DNA of 64,000 bases from JBPRGH01 sp051418055 (GTDB taxonomy: Bacteria; Bacteroidota; Bacteroidia; Cytophagales; Cyclobacteriaceae). The stretch is from assembly GCA_051418055.1 (NCBI GenBank), contig JBPRGH010000135.1:1-64000 (forward strand). The letters run 5' to 3'. This document shows positions 18,078-26,293 of this stretch, one piece after another (position 1 is the stretch's first letter; the number at the start of each line of letters is the position of its first letter). The notes under the pieces are model-generated. The model was not told the DNA's origin. It saw nothing but the letters and a program-made list of their open reading frames with translations, and made no database searches. Both the position numbers and the translations under genes were made by a program.

Positions 18078-18511
18078 TTATTGCTCCTCCCATTTAATAT
18101 CTCATTCTTCTCCTTTTCAGCCTCTAAAAGCCTTTCTAGAAGAGATATTTTCTCATTGTAAAGTCTTTTATTTTCATCTAGTGCTTCTATCCATTTTTCA
18201 ATAGGATTAAAACTTGGCTTATGCATATAAAGTGCATTACCTGATGCACTATCATGATTATTTACAGTATTTGCTATTACATTTATAACCGCTTCCTCAT
18301 CAAAATTTTCAATAGCCTTTGGAGTTACTCCTAACACTCTCGCCACCCTCTCCAGTGTTTCCTCCTCAACCGTCTCACTCTGCTCAATCTTTGAAATGGC
18401 CTTCTGGCTTATACCCAGCGCTTGGGCTAATGCTTCCTGCTTCATGCCAGGCAGGTTGCGAATGCGGGCGATCTTGCGGTCTATATGTTGTGGTTTTTCA
18501 GTGGCCCTCAT
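18074..18511 (-). CDS. XRE-family transcriptional regulator with coiled-coil tail
   Basis: This 145-aa protein has a lambda-repressor-like helix-turn-helix at about residues 15-65 (MKQEALAQALGISQKAISKIEQ). It has a C-terminal coiled coil at about 105-140 (LYNEKISLLERLLEAEKEKNEIL), suitable for dimerisation. It is the first gene of the minus-strand operon that continues into the DUF6602-type and NdpA-like genes, with a four-base overlap. As first gene of a probable effector operon it likely represses its own promoter in the region 18512-18600. The DNA-binding assignment is firm; the operator was not located. Confidence 0.85.
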   Translation of the reverse strand: MRATEKPQHIDRKIARIRNLPGMKQEALAQALGISQKAISKIEQSETVEEETLERVARVLGVTPKAIENFDEEAVINVIANTVNNHDSASGNALYMHKPSFNPIEKWIEALDENKRLYNEKISLLERLLEAEKEKNEILNGRSNN

Positions 18512-18978
18512 TTTATTAGTATTTAGTAATTAGTCTGTAAAATACTATCCTTTTCAAATATAGTAAGACTATACAATATACACCGGATTCTTATTTTTTC
18601 ACATAATGATAATATTTACCATCACTTCTATTTCTTGTTTTTTGCCAACAGGCTGTTTTTCCTTCCGAAATGATATTTTCTGACTATAATTAATTCAAAT
18701 TCATTTTTTTACAACTGCCTATGGTTTTTTAAAGAGGAGATTAAGTTGGCGCTGAGGGACCCGAAGCCAGATATATCACTTTTATATGAAGGCAATGATT
18801 TTAAATTCTATAATCCTCCCATTTCATAATTCAAAAATAATTTCTATCTTTCTCCCTCAAACCCCCAACCTCGTGTTGGTTTAGGATTGACTGCATTGGC
18901 CGTTCTATGGTAGGAACGGCCATATTTTTTATTTTTATATTAGATGCTGAATTAACTAAAGATTTAAAATTATCTATT
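18512..18978. other. Divergent intergenic region with paired hairpins
   Basis: This region lies between the minus-strand XRE gene and the plus-strand small membrane protein. It should hold the XRE operon promoter near its left end. Its right part holds a hairpin (CCAAC/GTTGG, 18865-18879) and a strong plus-strand terminator (18897-18932). No gene is supported. The short open frames across it do not look like conserved proteins. Confidence 0.5.
18897..18932 (+). terminator. Rho-independent terminator upstream of the small membrane-protein gene
   Basis: GGCCGTTC (18898-18905) pairs perfectly with GAACGGCC (18914-18921) around an eight-base loop and is followed by a T-rich run. No plus-strand gene lies before it: the neighbouring XRE operon runs the other way. 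It therefore ends either a short untranslated RNA or an attenuated leader of the downstream gene. Confidence 0.75.
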
Positions 18979-19185
18979 ATGGAAATACATCCTGCAGAAC
19001 AACTTAAAAAATTACAAGCAAAAAGACGTCTAATATTCTTCTTTGCCTCCATTATTATATTCTCCTCCTCCGCTTTCTACCTCGGCTATTTATACGGCCA
19101 TAGTAATGGGTATGAAAAGGGTTCTAAAGATGAACGGAGGTCGTTAGAAAAAGCCATTAAAAATTTAAATGGATCTAATATTTAG
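18979..19185 (+). CDS. Small single-span membrane protein
   Basis: This protein of 68 aa starts at the ATG at 18979, just after the terminator hairpin. An upstream in-frame ATG at 18907 lies inside the hairpin and is unlikely. It has a short charged N-terminus (MEIHPAEQLKKLQAKRR), one hydrophobic segment at about residues 18-42 (LIFFFASIIIFSSSAFYLGYLYG) and a basic, hydrophilic C-terminus. The positive residues before the span predict an N-in topology. I recognise no family. It stands alone between two divergent or unrelated units. Confidence 0.5.
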   Translation: MEIHPAEQLKKLQAKRRLIFFFASIIIFSSSAFYLGYLYGHSNGYEKGSKDERRSLEKAIKNLNGSNI

Positions 19186-19285
19186 ATCGGGATAATTAAG
19201 CTCCATAAATCCTGCTATAAAAACAAATGAAATAATTGCTTTTTAATATCTATACTCTTTACTTTTATACATTAGCAGTAGATCT

Positions 19286-20143
19286 ATGAAAACATCTCTT
19301 GAGCATTTACCAAAGGAGAAAAGGGTAGAAATTCTTCAAATTCTTCAAATAATAAAGCAAGAAGCCAATCCAGATAAAGTTATATTATTTGGTAGCCATG
19401 CCAGTGGTAGTTGGGTAGAGGATGAATACATTGAAGATGGAATACGATTTAATTATATAAGTGATTATGATTTTTTAGTAGTTATTGAAAAAAATGGTCA
19501 AAAGGAACATGAAATCATAAGTAACATTGAGAATCGCTGTGATAAGTATAAAAATTCTGTTAGTCCAATTGTGCATAATATTAATTATGTGAATGAAGGT
19601 TTGAAGATTGGTCAGTATTTTTTTACAGATATTATTAATGAAGGAATTCTTTTATTTGATAAGGGTAAATTTTCTTTTGTAAAAGCTAAAGAATTAACTC
19701 CTCAAGAAAAGAAAGAAAAAGCCCAGAATTATTTTGATATGTGGTTTCCTCAAGGGAGTGAATTTTTAATTGATGCTAATAATGCCTTTAAAAGGGATAG
19801 TTTCAGAATTAGTGTTTTTTATCTTCATCAAGCAACTGAATGTTTTTATAATACTGCATTATTAATAGATACTGGATATAAACCAAAAACACATAATCTA
19901 CAGAAGTTGAGAAATTATTCAAAACACACTTCACTTGAACTTTATCGAGTGTTTGGAATTCCAAAAAATGATGAGTATGAATACCATCTTTTTGATTTGT
20001 TAAAACGAGGATATATTGATGCTCGGTACAAATTAGATTATGCGATTGAAAAGGATGAATTAAAAGAATTAATAAAGAGAGTGGAAAAAATGAAAGTAAT
20101 AGTAGAAAAAATATATACTAAAAAAGTATCTTCTTTTATATAG
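19286..20143 (+). CDS. Nucleotidyltransferase-HEPN fusion protein
   Basis: This 285-aa protein has an N-terminal minimal nucleotidyltransferase domain. It has GSHASGSW from residue 36, then the metal-binding SDYDFLVV with Asp60 and Asp62 after an unusually long insertion. The C-terminal part has HEPN-type features: FRISVFYLHQATECFYNTALL near residues 172-195, with an Arg and a His spaced as in the R-x4-6-H motif, and then PKTHNLQKLRNY. These two domains usually occur as separate antitoxin (MNT) and toxin (HEPN RNase) genes; here they are one chain. It lies beside a minus-strand XRE gene. A self-contained toxin-antitoxin or RNA-sensing effector is possible. Such fusions are known in Bacteroidota, so the architecture is not unique. 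Confidence 0.75.
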   Translation: MKTSLEHLPKEKRVEILQILQIIKQEANPDKVILFGSHASGSWVEDEYIEDGIRFNYISDYDFLVVIEKNGQKEHEIISNIENRCDKYKNSVSPIVHNINYVNEGLKIGQYFFTDIINEGILLFDKGKFSFVKAKELTPQEKKEKAQNYFDMWFPQGSEFLIDANNAFKRDSFRISVFYLHQATECFYNTALLIDTGYKPKTHNLQKLRNYSKHTSLELYRVFGIPKNDEYEYHLFDLLKRGYIDARYKLDYAIEKDELKELIKRVEKMKVIVEKIYTKKVSSFI

Positions 20144-20151
20144 TTTTAAAA

Positions 20152-20388
20152 TTAAAAATCGAAAATTGAATTCATATCTACTCTGAGAGCTTCAGCTAAC
20201 TGTTTTAAAAAATAAGCTGAAGGATTTACATGCCCATTCTCTATTCTGCTAATACTCTGATAATCAACATTAATCCGCGCAGCTAACTGTAACTGAGTCA
20301 GTTTTTCTTGTTCACGTAAAAATTTAATTCGTTTCCCTAATTTAATTTTAAATATATCCAGGTTATTACTCACATCAGCAATCTCCAA
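20152..20388 (-). CDS. Small XRE-family DNA-binding protein
   Basis: This protein of up to 78 aa is almost entirely a lambda-repressor-like helix-turn-helix: LGKRIKFLREQEKLTQLQLAARINVDYQSISRIENG, followed by the usual third and fourth helices. No in-frame ATG precedes the domain. The start is either the TTG at 20388 or a GTG at about 20373, so the N-terminus is uncertain. It converges on the nucleotidyltransferase-HEPN gene with only eight bases between stops, which suggests a linked pair or antisense interference. Its promoter faces the structured region at 20470-20610. Confidence 0.8.
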   Translation of the reverse strand: MEIADVSNNLDIFKIKLGKRIKFLREQEKLTQLQLAARINVDYQSISRIENGHVNPSAYFLKQLAEALRVDMNSIFDF

Positions 20389-20471
20389 AAAATAATAAGT
20401 TTTTAACTAAACATATTTGTTTAGTATGGGATTTTGACTACATTTGATTTTATAGAGTAATCCTTATATCG

Positions 20472-20610
20472 AGGACCTGAGAAGCTTCGAAACTAAAAGG
20501 ATGATCACTCAGAACGAAAAATTAAAAAGCAGGGGCACAACCTCTTTTATTATTGCCTTTAATGGCCAATTCTCAGGTCCTTATAAAAGGGAAAAGAGGC
20601 TTGTGTCCTT
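20472..20610 (+). ncRNA. Structured region with interleaved (pseudoknot-type) complementary arms
   Basis: Two pairs of complementary arms are interleaved. Arm A, AGGACCTGAGAA (20472-20483), pairs with A' TTCTCAGGTCCT (20570-20581), 12 bp perfect. Arm B, CACAACCTCTTTT (20536-20548), pairs with B' (20592-20605, AAAAGAGGCTTGTG), 13 bp with one bulged base. The order A-B-A'-B' allows a pseudoknot or two mutually exclusive hairpins. A further GCTAT/ATAGC hairpin follows at 20612-20626. It lies in the leader of the sigma-region-4-like genes. Structure is read from the sequence; function and strand are inferred. Confidence 0.5.
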
Positions 20611-20784
20611 TGCTATTTTTAATAGCCCCTCATATCCCTTTAAGTTTTTTATTAAAGTTTACTTTCTATTTTTATTTTGTCCTGCTAAACTAGTCTGGCT
20701 CCTCCGCCACCGTCCCCCCAGCTGAACAGGATCAATACCTTCTTTACACTGACTTAATGAATAAAAATCAACCTTAAATCTACC

Positions 20785-21060
20785 ATGTCAAAATTAACCA
20801 TACATACAACACTAAGCATTGATAATAACTTCTTGGCAGAAGGGGAAGCGGAGGAAATAAATGATAAGATCATGAAATTGATCACCCTGCTTCCAAAAAA
20901 GTGTCAGCATTCTTTTTATATGGCCACTATACACGGGATGTCCGATCAGGAGGTCGGCCAATTCCTTAATTGTTCTGCGGAAAAGATCCGGGAGCATATG
21001 AGTGATGCGATCAGGTACATTCGGGAGAATGTAGAATTTATCAGAAGTGAAATCAGCTGA
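20785..21060 (+). CDS. Stand-alone sigma-factor region-4-like DNA-binding protein
   Basis: This 91-aa protein matches ECF sigma-factor region 4 by pattern: LPKKCQHSFYMATIHGMSDQEVGQFLNCSAEKIREHMSDAIRYIREN has the LP...G.S..EIA..L..S...V..H...A.K.LR plan. It has no region 2, so it cannot act as a complete sigma factor. The N-terminal 25 residues are unassigned. A second, diverged copy follows after 17 bases, and a SusC/SusD operon comes next. In Bacteroidota an ECF sigma and FecR anti-sigma usually control SusC/SusD units. This pair could be a reduced relative or a regulator of the downstream transporter. Confidence 0.6.
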   Translation: MSKLTIHTTLSIDNNFLAEGEAEEINDKIMKLITLLPKKCQHSFYMATIHGMSDQEVGQFLNCSAEKIREHMSDAIRYIRENVEFIRSEIS

Positions 21061-21077
21061 TTAACCTAAAAATAGCT

Positions 21078-21419
21078 ATGGAAAATATTAAAATTTCAGC
21101 CATTGCCCCGGGAGGATCAGATGACCTGCAGGTCCTGCTGGCATCATCACTACCCGAGACGGGTGTAGTTGCGCATAATATCACTAAAATTCTGGCGCTG
21201 CTGCCTTCGGAAAGCAGGGAAGCATTCTTTTTTTCAGTAGTAGAGGGGATTCCTGAAATTAAAATTTCCATGCGATGCAGGTGCAGCTATCTTCAGGTAA
21301 GAAGCAATTTACAGTCAGCCATACATCATGTACGGAGTAATATTCATAGCTACAGGATTATGATGTCTCCGGCATGGCATTATGGAAAACAAACACATAA
21401 TATAACATCCAATGATTAA
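21078..21419 (+). CDS. Diverged second copy of the region-4-like protein
   Basis: This 113-aa protein aligns with its upstream neighbour over about 60 residues. ITKILALLPSESREAFFFSVVEGI matches IMKLITLLPKKCQHSFYMATIHGM, and both share CS, R, AI and R-x-N landmarks through SAIHHVRSNI. The recognition helix is altered (EIKISMRCRCSYLQVRSNL), so its DNA specificity differs or it has lost DNA binding. It carries a different N-terminal 35 residues and a longer C-terminal tail. The tandem arrangement 17 bases apart points to a local duplication and cotranscription. Confidence 0.5.
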   Translation: MENIKISAIAPGGSDDLQVLLASSLPETGVVAHNITKILALLPSESREAFFFSVVEGIPEIKISMRCRCSYLQVRSNLQSAIHHVRSNIHSYRIMMSPAWHYGKQTHNITSND

Positions 21420-21455
21420 AGCTTATCATATATGGTTGCATAAGCACAGGCCTCC

Positions 21456-21565
21456 GAGTTGAGTCCTTAGTCTTGAGCCTTGAGTTTGCGCGTCGGCTCG
21501 CTCCTTTAGGAGTTGGAGGTGCGCAGGGGAACTCAACCTACTAAAGACTAAAGACTCAGGACTAG
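21456..21565. repeat. Inverted pair of degenerate heptamer arrays around a GC-rich repeat
   Basis: Two arrays with a seven-base period flank a central element. On the minus strand, 21456-21487 reads as AAACTCA, AGGCTCA, AGACTAA, GGACTCA. On the plus strand, 21535-21565 reads CTACTAA, AGACTAA, AGACTCA, GGACTAG. The arrays are inverted relative to each other. Between them, at 21501-21523, lies CTCCTTTAGGAGTTGGAGGT, which recurs at 42916 and 43024. It occupies the spacer between the region-4-like genes and susC. Confidence 0.6.
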
Positions 21566-21670
21566 CTACTAGTTAGCAGCCGGGTTCATATCCTTACTTC
21601 TTCATAATTGAATTTCCGGCTGCTTTTAATAGAATTTTCTGAAAGATATTTCCACTAAACCTTACAACTC

Positions 21671-24600
21671 ATGAAACAAATTTTATGTGTCCTGCTACCG
21701 CTATGCCTTTTGCGGAAGCAGTATTTTACTAAAAAATCATTTTGCTGCATCATTTTGATGATAACAGCATTGCTTACAACTCCTGCCATTGGGCAGTCAC
21801 GCATCCCTGTAAAAGGAAAAGTAATCTCCATGCCGGATTATGAATTAATGCCTGGAGTGAATGTATTCATTAAAGGTACCACGCGGGGGGTAATTACGGA
21901 TGCAAACGGTGAATTTTTTATAGAAGCATCTATGGACGAGACCCTGGTGTTTTCCTTTATAGGGTATAAAACAAAAGAAATACCTGTAACGGGGGAGACA
22001 TCACTCACTATAGAGATGGAAAGTGACGTGGAGCTACTGGATGAGGTAGCGGTATATTCCACAGGTTATCAGGAACTGCCTGATGAGCGCGCAACAGGTT
22101 CGTTCGAAAATATTGATGAAGAATTAATCAACAGGAGCACGAGCACGGACATTATCAGCAGGCTTGAAGGAATTTCAAATAGCCTGTTATTTGACAGCAG
22201 AAATATTAATTCCCCTGGCTCATCGCCACCAAGCCTCAGGATCAGAGGCCTTGGATCCATGTATGGAGAAGGGTTTTCAGGGGTGGCATCATCAAAAGAA
22301 TCCCCACTGATCATTGTTGATAATTTCCCCTATGAGGGAGATATTAATAATATAAATCCTAATGATGTTGAGAGCATCACCATTCTTAAGGATGCGGCAG
22401 CCTCCTCAATCTGGGGAGCAAGAGCCGGTAATGGCGTGATCGTGATTACCACTAAAAAGGGAATTACAGATCAGCCTGTGCAGGTTTCTTTTAACAGCAA
22501 TATAACCATTAATGAAAAGCCGGACCTTTATTATAACCCTTCCTTTTTAAATTCGGCTGAAATGATAGGCTTTGAGAAGCAATTATTTGATCAGGGATTT
22601 TATGACGGAGATATAAGCAGTCCATTTTTTCCGGCTTTATCAGGCGCTGTGAATTTAATGTCCCGGCATAGGGACAGCCTGATCAGTGATGCTGAACTTG
22701 AAGCTGGTATTTTACAATTAGAACAAAATGATATTAGAAGAGATGCTGAAAAGTACTTATATCAGAACCAGGTAAACCGGCAATACTCACTTAATATGAG
22801 AGGGGGAAGCCGGATATATAAATATTATTTGGCAGCAGGGTTTGATAAAAACCAGGGTGCTGTTATTGGTGATAATACCAACAGGATTACCTTAACCAGT
22901 AACAATACGATTTCACCAAATGAAAAGCTGACAACCACTTTTGGTATTTATTATGCACAAAATAATTCAGAACAAAATGGGATGGATCTGGGCAGGTTAT
23001 ATGCCTACAGCAGGCTTCCTTATCTCTCTTTAGCTGATGAAAATGGAAACCCTGCTTCAATACCATACGGCTTTAGCAGCAATTATATTGAGGATCCGGC
23101 TAATGAGGGCCTTTTGGATTGGCGGCTTTACCCATTGATGGAAAGAGAGCTCCAACAAAATACCATTAAAGAAAAAGAGACCCGGATCAATACCGAAGTA
23201 AACTACACTTTGCTGAAAGGCCTGGATTTTGATTTAAAATATCAATATCAGAATATCATTGGAGAAAGGACCTTCCTTACTGAAAGAGAATCATATGTTG
23301 TCAGGAACCAGGTGAACAGGTTTACCCAGGCTGACGGGAGCACAATATTTCCATATGGAGCTATGCTCTCCAGTTACCATTCGCAAACTGTCGCACATAT
23401 GGGAAGAGGCCAGCTCAATTACAATAGCTCAATCAATTCAAAACATAATATCGCTGCTCTTGCCGGTGCCGAAATAAGAGAAAACAGATATAAACAGCAA
23501 AGTTTTGAGCTTATCGGATATGATAGCGAACTGTTGACTTACCAAAGCCAGTTTGACTATTTAACCAGATATCCGGTAAGGCCGATTGGGTCTTCAAGGA
23601 TACCGCTTCCAAATAATTACCTGGATGAGCTATTGGATAGATACCTTTCCTATTATGGAAATGCTTCTTACACTTATGATGAGCGTTATTTAGTAACCGG
23701 AAGCCTTCGCTGGGATGGGTCTAATCTTTTTGGAGTAAAGACAAATCAAAAGGGAGTCCCACTATGGTCAGTGGGAGGGGGATGGATAATTGATAATGAA
23801 GCATTTTACAATTTCGCCATGTTGGACCGCCTGAAGTTGAGGGCCACATATGGTGTTTCGGGTAATATCGATAAAAGTGCCACTGCATATCCAACAATTT
23901 CTTATGGTACTGACCGGATTACCGATCTTCCGTACGGTAGGATTATCTCACCGGGAAACCCACAATTAAGATGGGAAAAGATAAAGACTTTTAATGTGGC
24001 AATCGATTTTGCAACAGCAGGCAATAAAATTAGTGGGAGCATTGAATATTTTAACAAAAACAGCACTGACCTTATTGCCCCGGTTCCGCTGGATCCTACT
24101 ACAGGTTTTCTTGACAGGTATAATATCAATTATGCAGGCCTTGAGATAAATGGAATAGATGCAGAGCTCAATACCCGGTCATACCTGGGACCTGTAATTT
24201 GGGAAAGCAATACAATTGTAAATTATACAAAAGATAGGGTAACAGAGTTTGATTTCGACGGTGAAGGTAATCCTAACTGGTACACCCAGGGTAACCTTAC
24301 CTTACCTGTTGTGGGAGAGCCCCTGTACACATTATATAGCTATCCATGGATTGGATTGGATGCTAATACGGGAGATCCTTTGGTAAGAGTGGATGATCAG
24401 GAGGGTACGGATTATAATGCATATTTTGATCAGCTCGACCCATCTGAAGGTTTAATTGCCCATGGCCCTAAAATACCACCCCTTTTTGGTTCTTTCAGGA
24501 ATAGCTTCAGCTGGAAAGGGTTTGGCCTGAGCGCTAATGTTACATGGAAAGCCGGCTATTACTTTAGGAGAGATGCTCTTGATTACTATCAGCTGTTTAA

Positions 24601-24955
24601 TAATTATATAGGGCATGAGGAATACATTAACAGGTGGCAGGAGCCTGGTGATCATTTGATCACGAACATTCCTTCAATGCCGGAGAATCCAAATGTAAAC
24701 AGGGACAAGCTTTATACCTTATCGGAAATAACTGTTGAAAAGGGAGATCACATCAGGCTTCAGGACATATCACTCAGTTATGAAATAATGGGAGGTGCTT
24801 TTAATTTTTCCATTGAAAAAGTAAAAATATATCTGTACGCAAGAAATATAGGGATCATCTGGAGGGCTAATGATAAAGGCCTGGATCCGGATTATCCGTC
24901 TTCCCTATATCCGCCAATGAAAAGTATTGCTGGAGGAATTCAAATCAACTTTTAA
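21671..24955 (+). CDS. susC-like: SusC/RagA-type TonB-dependent outer-membrane transporter
   Basis: This 1094-aa protein has a signal sequence (hydrophobic segment about residues 24-40, ending GQS). Next comes a carboxypeptidase-regulatory-like beta-sandwich (about 43-115, with MPGVNVFIKGTTRGVITDANGEF). A plug domain follows (about 125-265, with DAAASSIWGARAGNGVIVITTKKG, the SusC plug signature), then a 22-strand-type barrel to the C-terminal aromatic residue (IQINF). It imports a ligand captured by its SusD partner across the outer membrane using TonB energy. The ligand cannot be read from the sequence. No glycoside hydrolase is linked, so a non-glycan substrate such as a peptide or metal complex is possible. 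It is 11 bases before susD. Confidence 0.93.
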   Translation: MKQILCVLLPLCLLRKQYFTKKSFCCIILMITALLTTPAIGQSRIPVKGKVISMPDYELMPGVNVFIKGTTRGVITDANGEFFIEASMDETLVFSFIGYKTKEIPVTGETSLTIEMESDVELLDEVAVYSTGYQELPDERATGSFENIDEELINRSTSTDIISRLEGISNSLLFDSRNINSPGSSPPSLRIRGLGSMYGEGFSGVASSKESPLIIVDNFPYEGDINNINPNDVESITILKDAAASSIWGARAGNGVIVITTKKGITDQPVQVSFNSNITINEKPDLYYNPSFLNSAEMIGFEKQLFDQGFYDGDISSPFFPALSGAVNLMSRHRDSLISDAELEAGILQLEQNDIRRDAEKYLYQNQVNRQYSLNMRGGSRIYKYYLAAGFDKNQGAVIGDNTNRITLTSNNTISPNEKLTTTFGIYYAQNNSEQNGMDLGRLYAYSRLPYLSLADENGNPASIPYGFSSNYIEDPANEGLLDWRLYPLMERELQQNTIKEKETRINTEVNYTLLKGLDFDLKYQYQNIIGERTFLTERESYVVRNQVNRFTQADGSTIFPYGAMLSSYHSQTVAHMGRGQLNYNSSINSKHNIAALAGAEIRENRYKQQSFELIGYDSELLTYQSQFDYLTRYPVRPIGSSRIPLPNNYLDELLDRYLSYYGNASYTYDERYLVTGSLRWDGSNLFGVKTNQKGVPLWSVGGGWIIDNEAFYNFAMLDRLKLRATYGVSGNIDKSATAYPTISYGTDRITDLPYGRIISPGNPQLRWEKIKTFNVAIDFATAGNKISGSIEYFNKNSTDLIAPVPLDPTTGFLDRYNINYAGLEINGIDAELNTRSYLGPVIWESNTIVNYTKDRVTEFDFDGEGNPNWYTQGNLTLPVVGEPLYTLYSYPWIGLDANTGDPLVRVDDQEGTDYNAYFDQLDPSEGLIAHGPKIPPLFGSFRNSFSWKGFGLSANVTWKAGYYFRRDALDYYQLFNNYIGHEEYINRWQEPGDHLITNIPSMPENPNVNRDKLYTLSEITVEKGDHIRLQDISLSYEIMGGAFNFSIEKVKIYLYARNIGIIWRANDKGLDPDYPSSLYPPMKSIAGGIQINF

Positions 24956-24966
24956 ATAAAATTATT

Positions 24967-26292
24967 ATGAGACTACAATATATATTAATTATTGCTTCTG
25001 TTTTTTTTACAATGGCATGCACTGAAGAGTGGCTGGAGGTAAAAAGGAATAAAGAGCAGGTTGTACCGCAAACACTAAGTAATTATCGTGCTATCCTCGA
25101 TAATTCAACGATCATGAATACCAACTACCCGTACTTGGGAGAACTTAGTACCGATGACTTTTATATTGAGCATGAATGGTGGCTAAGAGCAATATTGGTC
25201 AACCAAAATGCTTATCTGTGGAAGACTGAAGTTTATGAAGGACAGGATGTTTTTGATTGGGAAAAGAGCTATGAAAGGATATTTTATGCTAATACGGTCC
25301 TTGACGGCCTGAGTGAGCTGGAAAACAGCAGTGAGAAGAATGAGCTAATGGGGAGCGCTTATTTTTTCAGGGCCTGGACGTATTATAAACTGGTCCATTT
25401 ATTCTGTAAGCCATACATTTCTGCTACTGCTTCAACCACACCGGGTTTGCCTTTAAGGCATGAAGCAGATATAAATATCCCTGTAACGCGTTCGGACCTT
25501 CAGGCTACTTATGATCAGATTATAGTTGATTTAAAATTAGCGGCAGAATTTCTTCCGGAAAAATCGCTGTTCATGACGCAGCCAAACAAAGCGGCAGCTT
25601 ATGGATTGCTTTCAAAAACCTATTTACATATGAATAGCTATAATGAGGCTCTGGATAATGTAAATAAGGCTTTAGAGATCAATAGCGAATTAGTGGATTT
25701 TAATGACCTGGATATTGATGCCAGACATCCATTACAGGATAACCATGAGATAATTTTATACAGCCAAATGATCGGAATATTCCCTATTGCCGATTACCCA
25801 TATGTAAATATCAATGCCGAACTGTTTAATTCTTATGAGGATAATGATCTGAGGAAACAAATTTATTTCAGGTCTGACGATGGCTCACGTGGTTTTAATG
25901 GTTCTTATTCAGGACGGTTTTATTTTGCAGGGATAGCAACTGACGAGCTTTACCTGATCAGGGCTGAATGTTATGCCAGGACAGATCAGAAGGACCTGGC
26001 TATGGCCGATCTGAATTATCTTCTGGAGCACAGGTACCAGGATGAAAGTTTTGTGCCCTTTACTGCGACCACTAATGAAGATGCGTTAGAGCAAATTATT
26101 CAGGAACGGCATAAGGAATTAATATTCCGTGGGATCCGGTGGGAAGATTTAAGGCGCCTTGAAATGGATGTTACATTATCAAGGATATTGGATGGGCAGG
26201 TTTATAGCTTGCCTCCGGATGATCCCAGATGGGTGTTGCCAATTCCTGATAAGGTCATTGAGCTGAGTGGGATTGAACAAAATGAGCGGTAA
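24967..26292 (+). CDS. susD-like: SusD/RagB-type surface lipoprotein
   Basis: This 441-aa protein has a lipoprotein signal with lipobox FFTMAC (Cys18). It also shows the RagB/SusD family landmarks: NTVLDGL early, ELMGSAYFFRAWTYYKLVHLF, then a TPR-like central part (AAYGLLSKTYLHMNSYNEAL), TDELYLIRAECYAR and the C-terminal ERHKELIFRGIRWEDLRRL. It is somewhat shorter than many SusD proteins (about 500 aa). It forms the lid that binds ligand and seals the SusC barrel. The following thioredoxin-like gene starts two bases past its stop, so the three form one operon. Confidence 0.93.
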   Translation: MRLQYILIIASVFFTMACTEEWLEVKRNKEQVVPQTLSNYRAILDNSTIMNTNYPYLGELSTDDFYIEHEWWLRAILVNQNAYLWKTEVYEGQDVFDWEKSYERIFYANTVLDGLSELENSSEKNELMGSAYFFRAWTYYKLVHLFCKPYISATASTTPGLPLRHEADINIPVTRSDLQATYDQIIVDLKLAAEFLPEKSLFMTQPNKAAAYGLLSKTYLHMNSYNEALDNVNKALEINSELVDFNDLDIDARHPLQDNHEIILYSQMIGIFPIADYPYVNINAELFNSYEDNDLRKQIYFRSDDGSRGFNGSYSGRFYFAGIATDELYLIRAECYARTDQKDLAMADLNYLLEHRYQDESFVPFTATTNEDALEQIIQERHKELIFRGIRWEDLRRLEMDVTLSRILDGQVYSLPPDDPRWVLPIPDKVIELSGIEQNER

Positions 26293-26293
26293 C

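Noticed and set aside
20501..20725. A 74-codon open frame on the plus strand
   Set aside because: It lies across the interleaved hairpin arms, has no protein-like composition and no support from neighbours.
20152..20725. Type III toxin-antitoxin locus (repeat RNA plus ToxN-like RNase)
   Set aside because: The pseudoknot-like region is attractive, but there is no tandem RNA repeat and no ToxN/AbiQ-type protein next to it.
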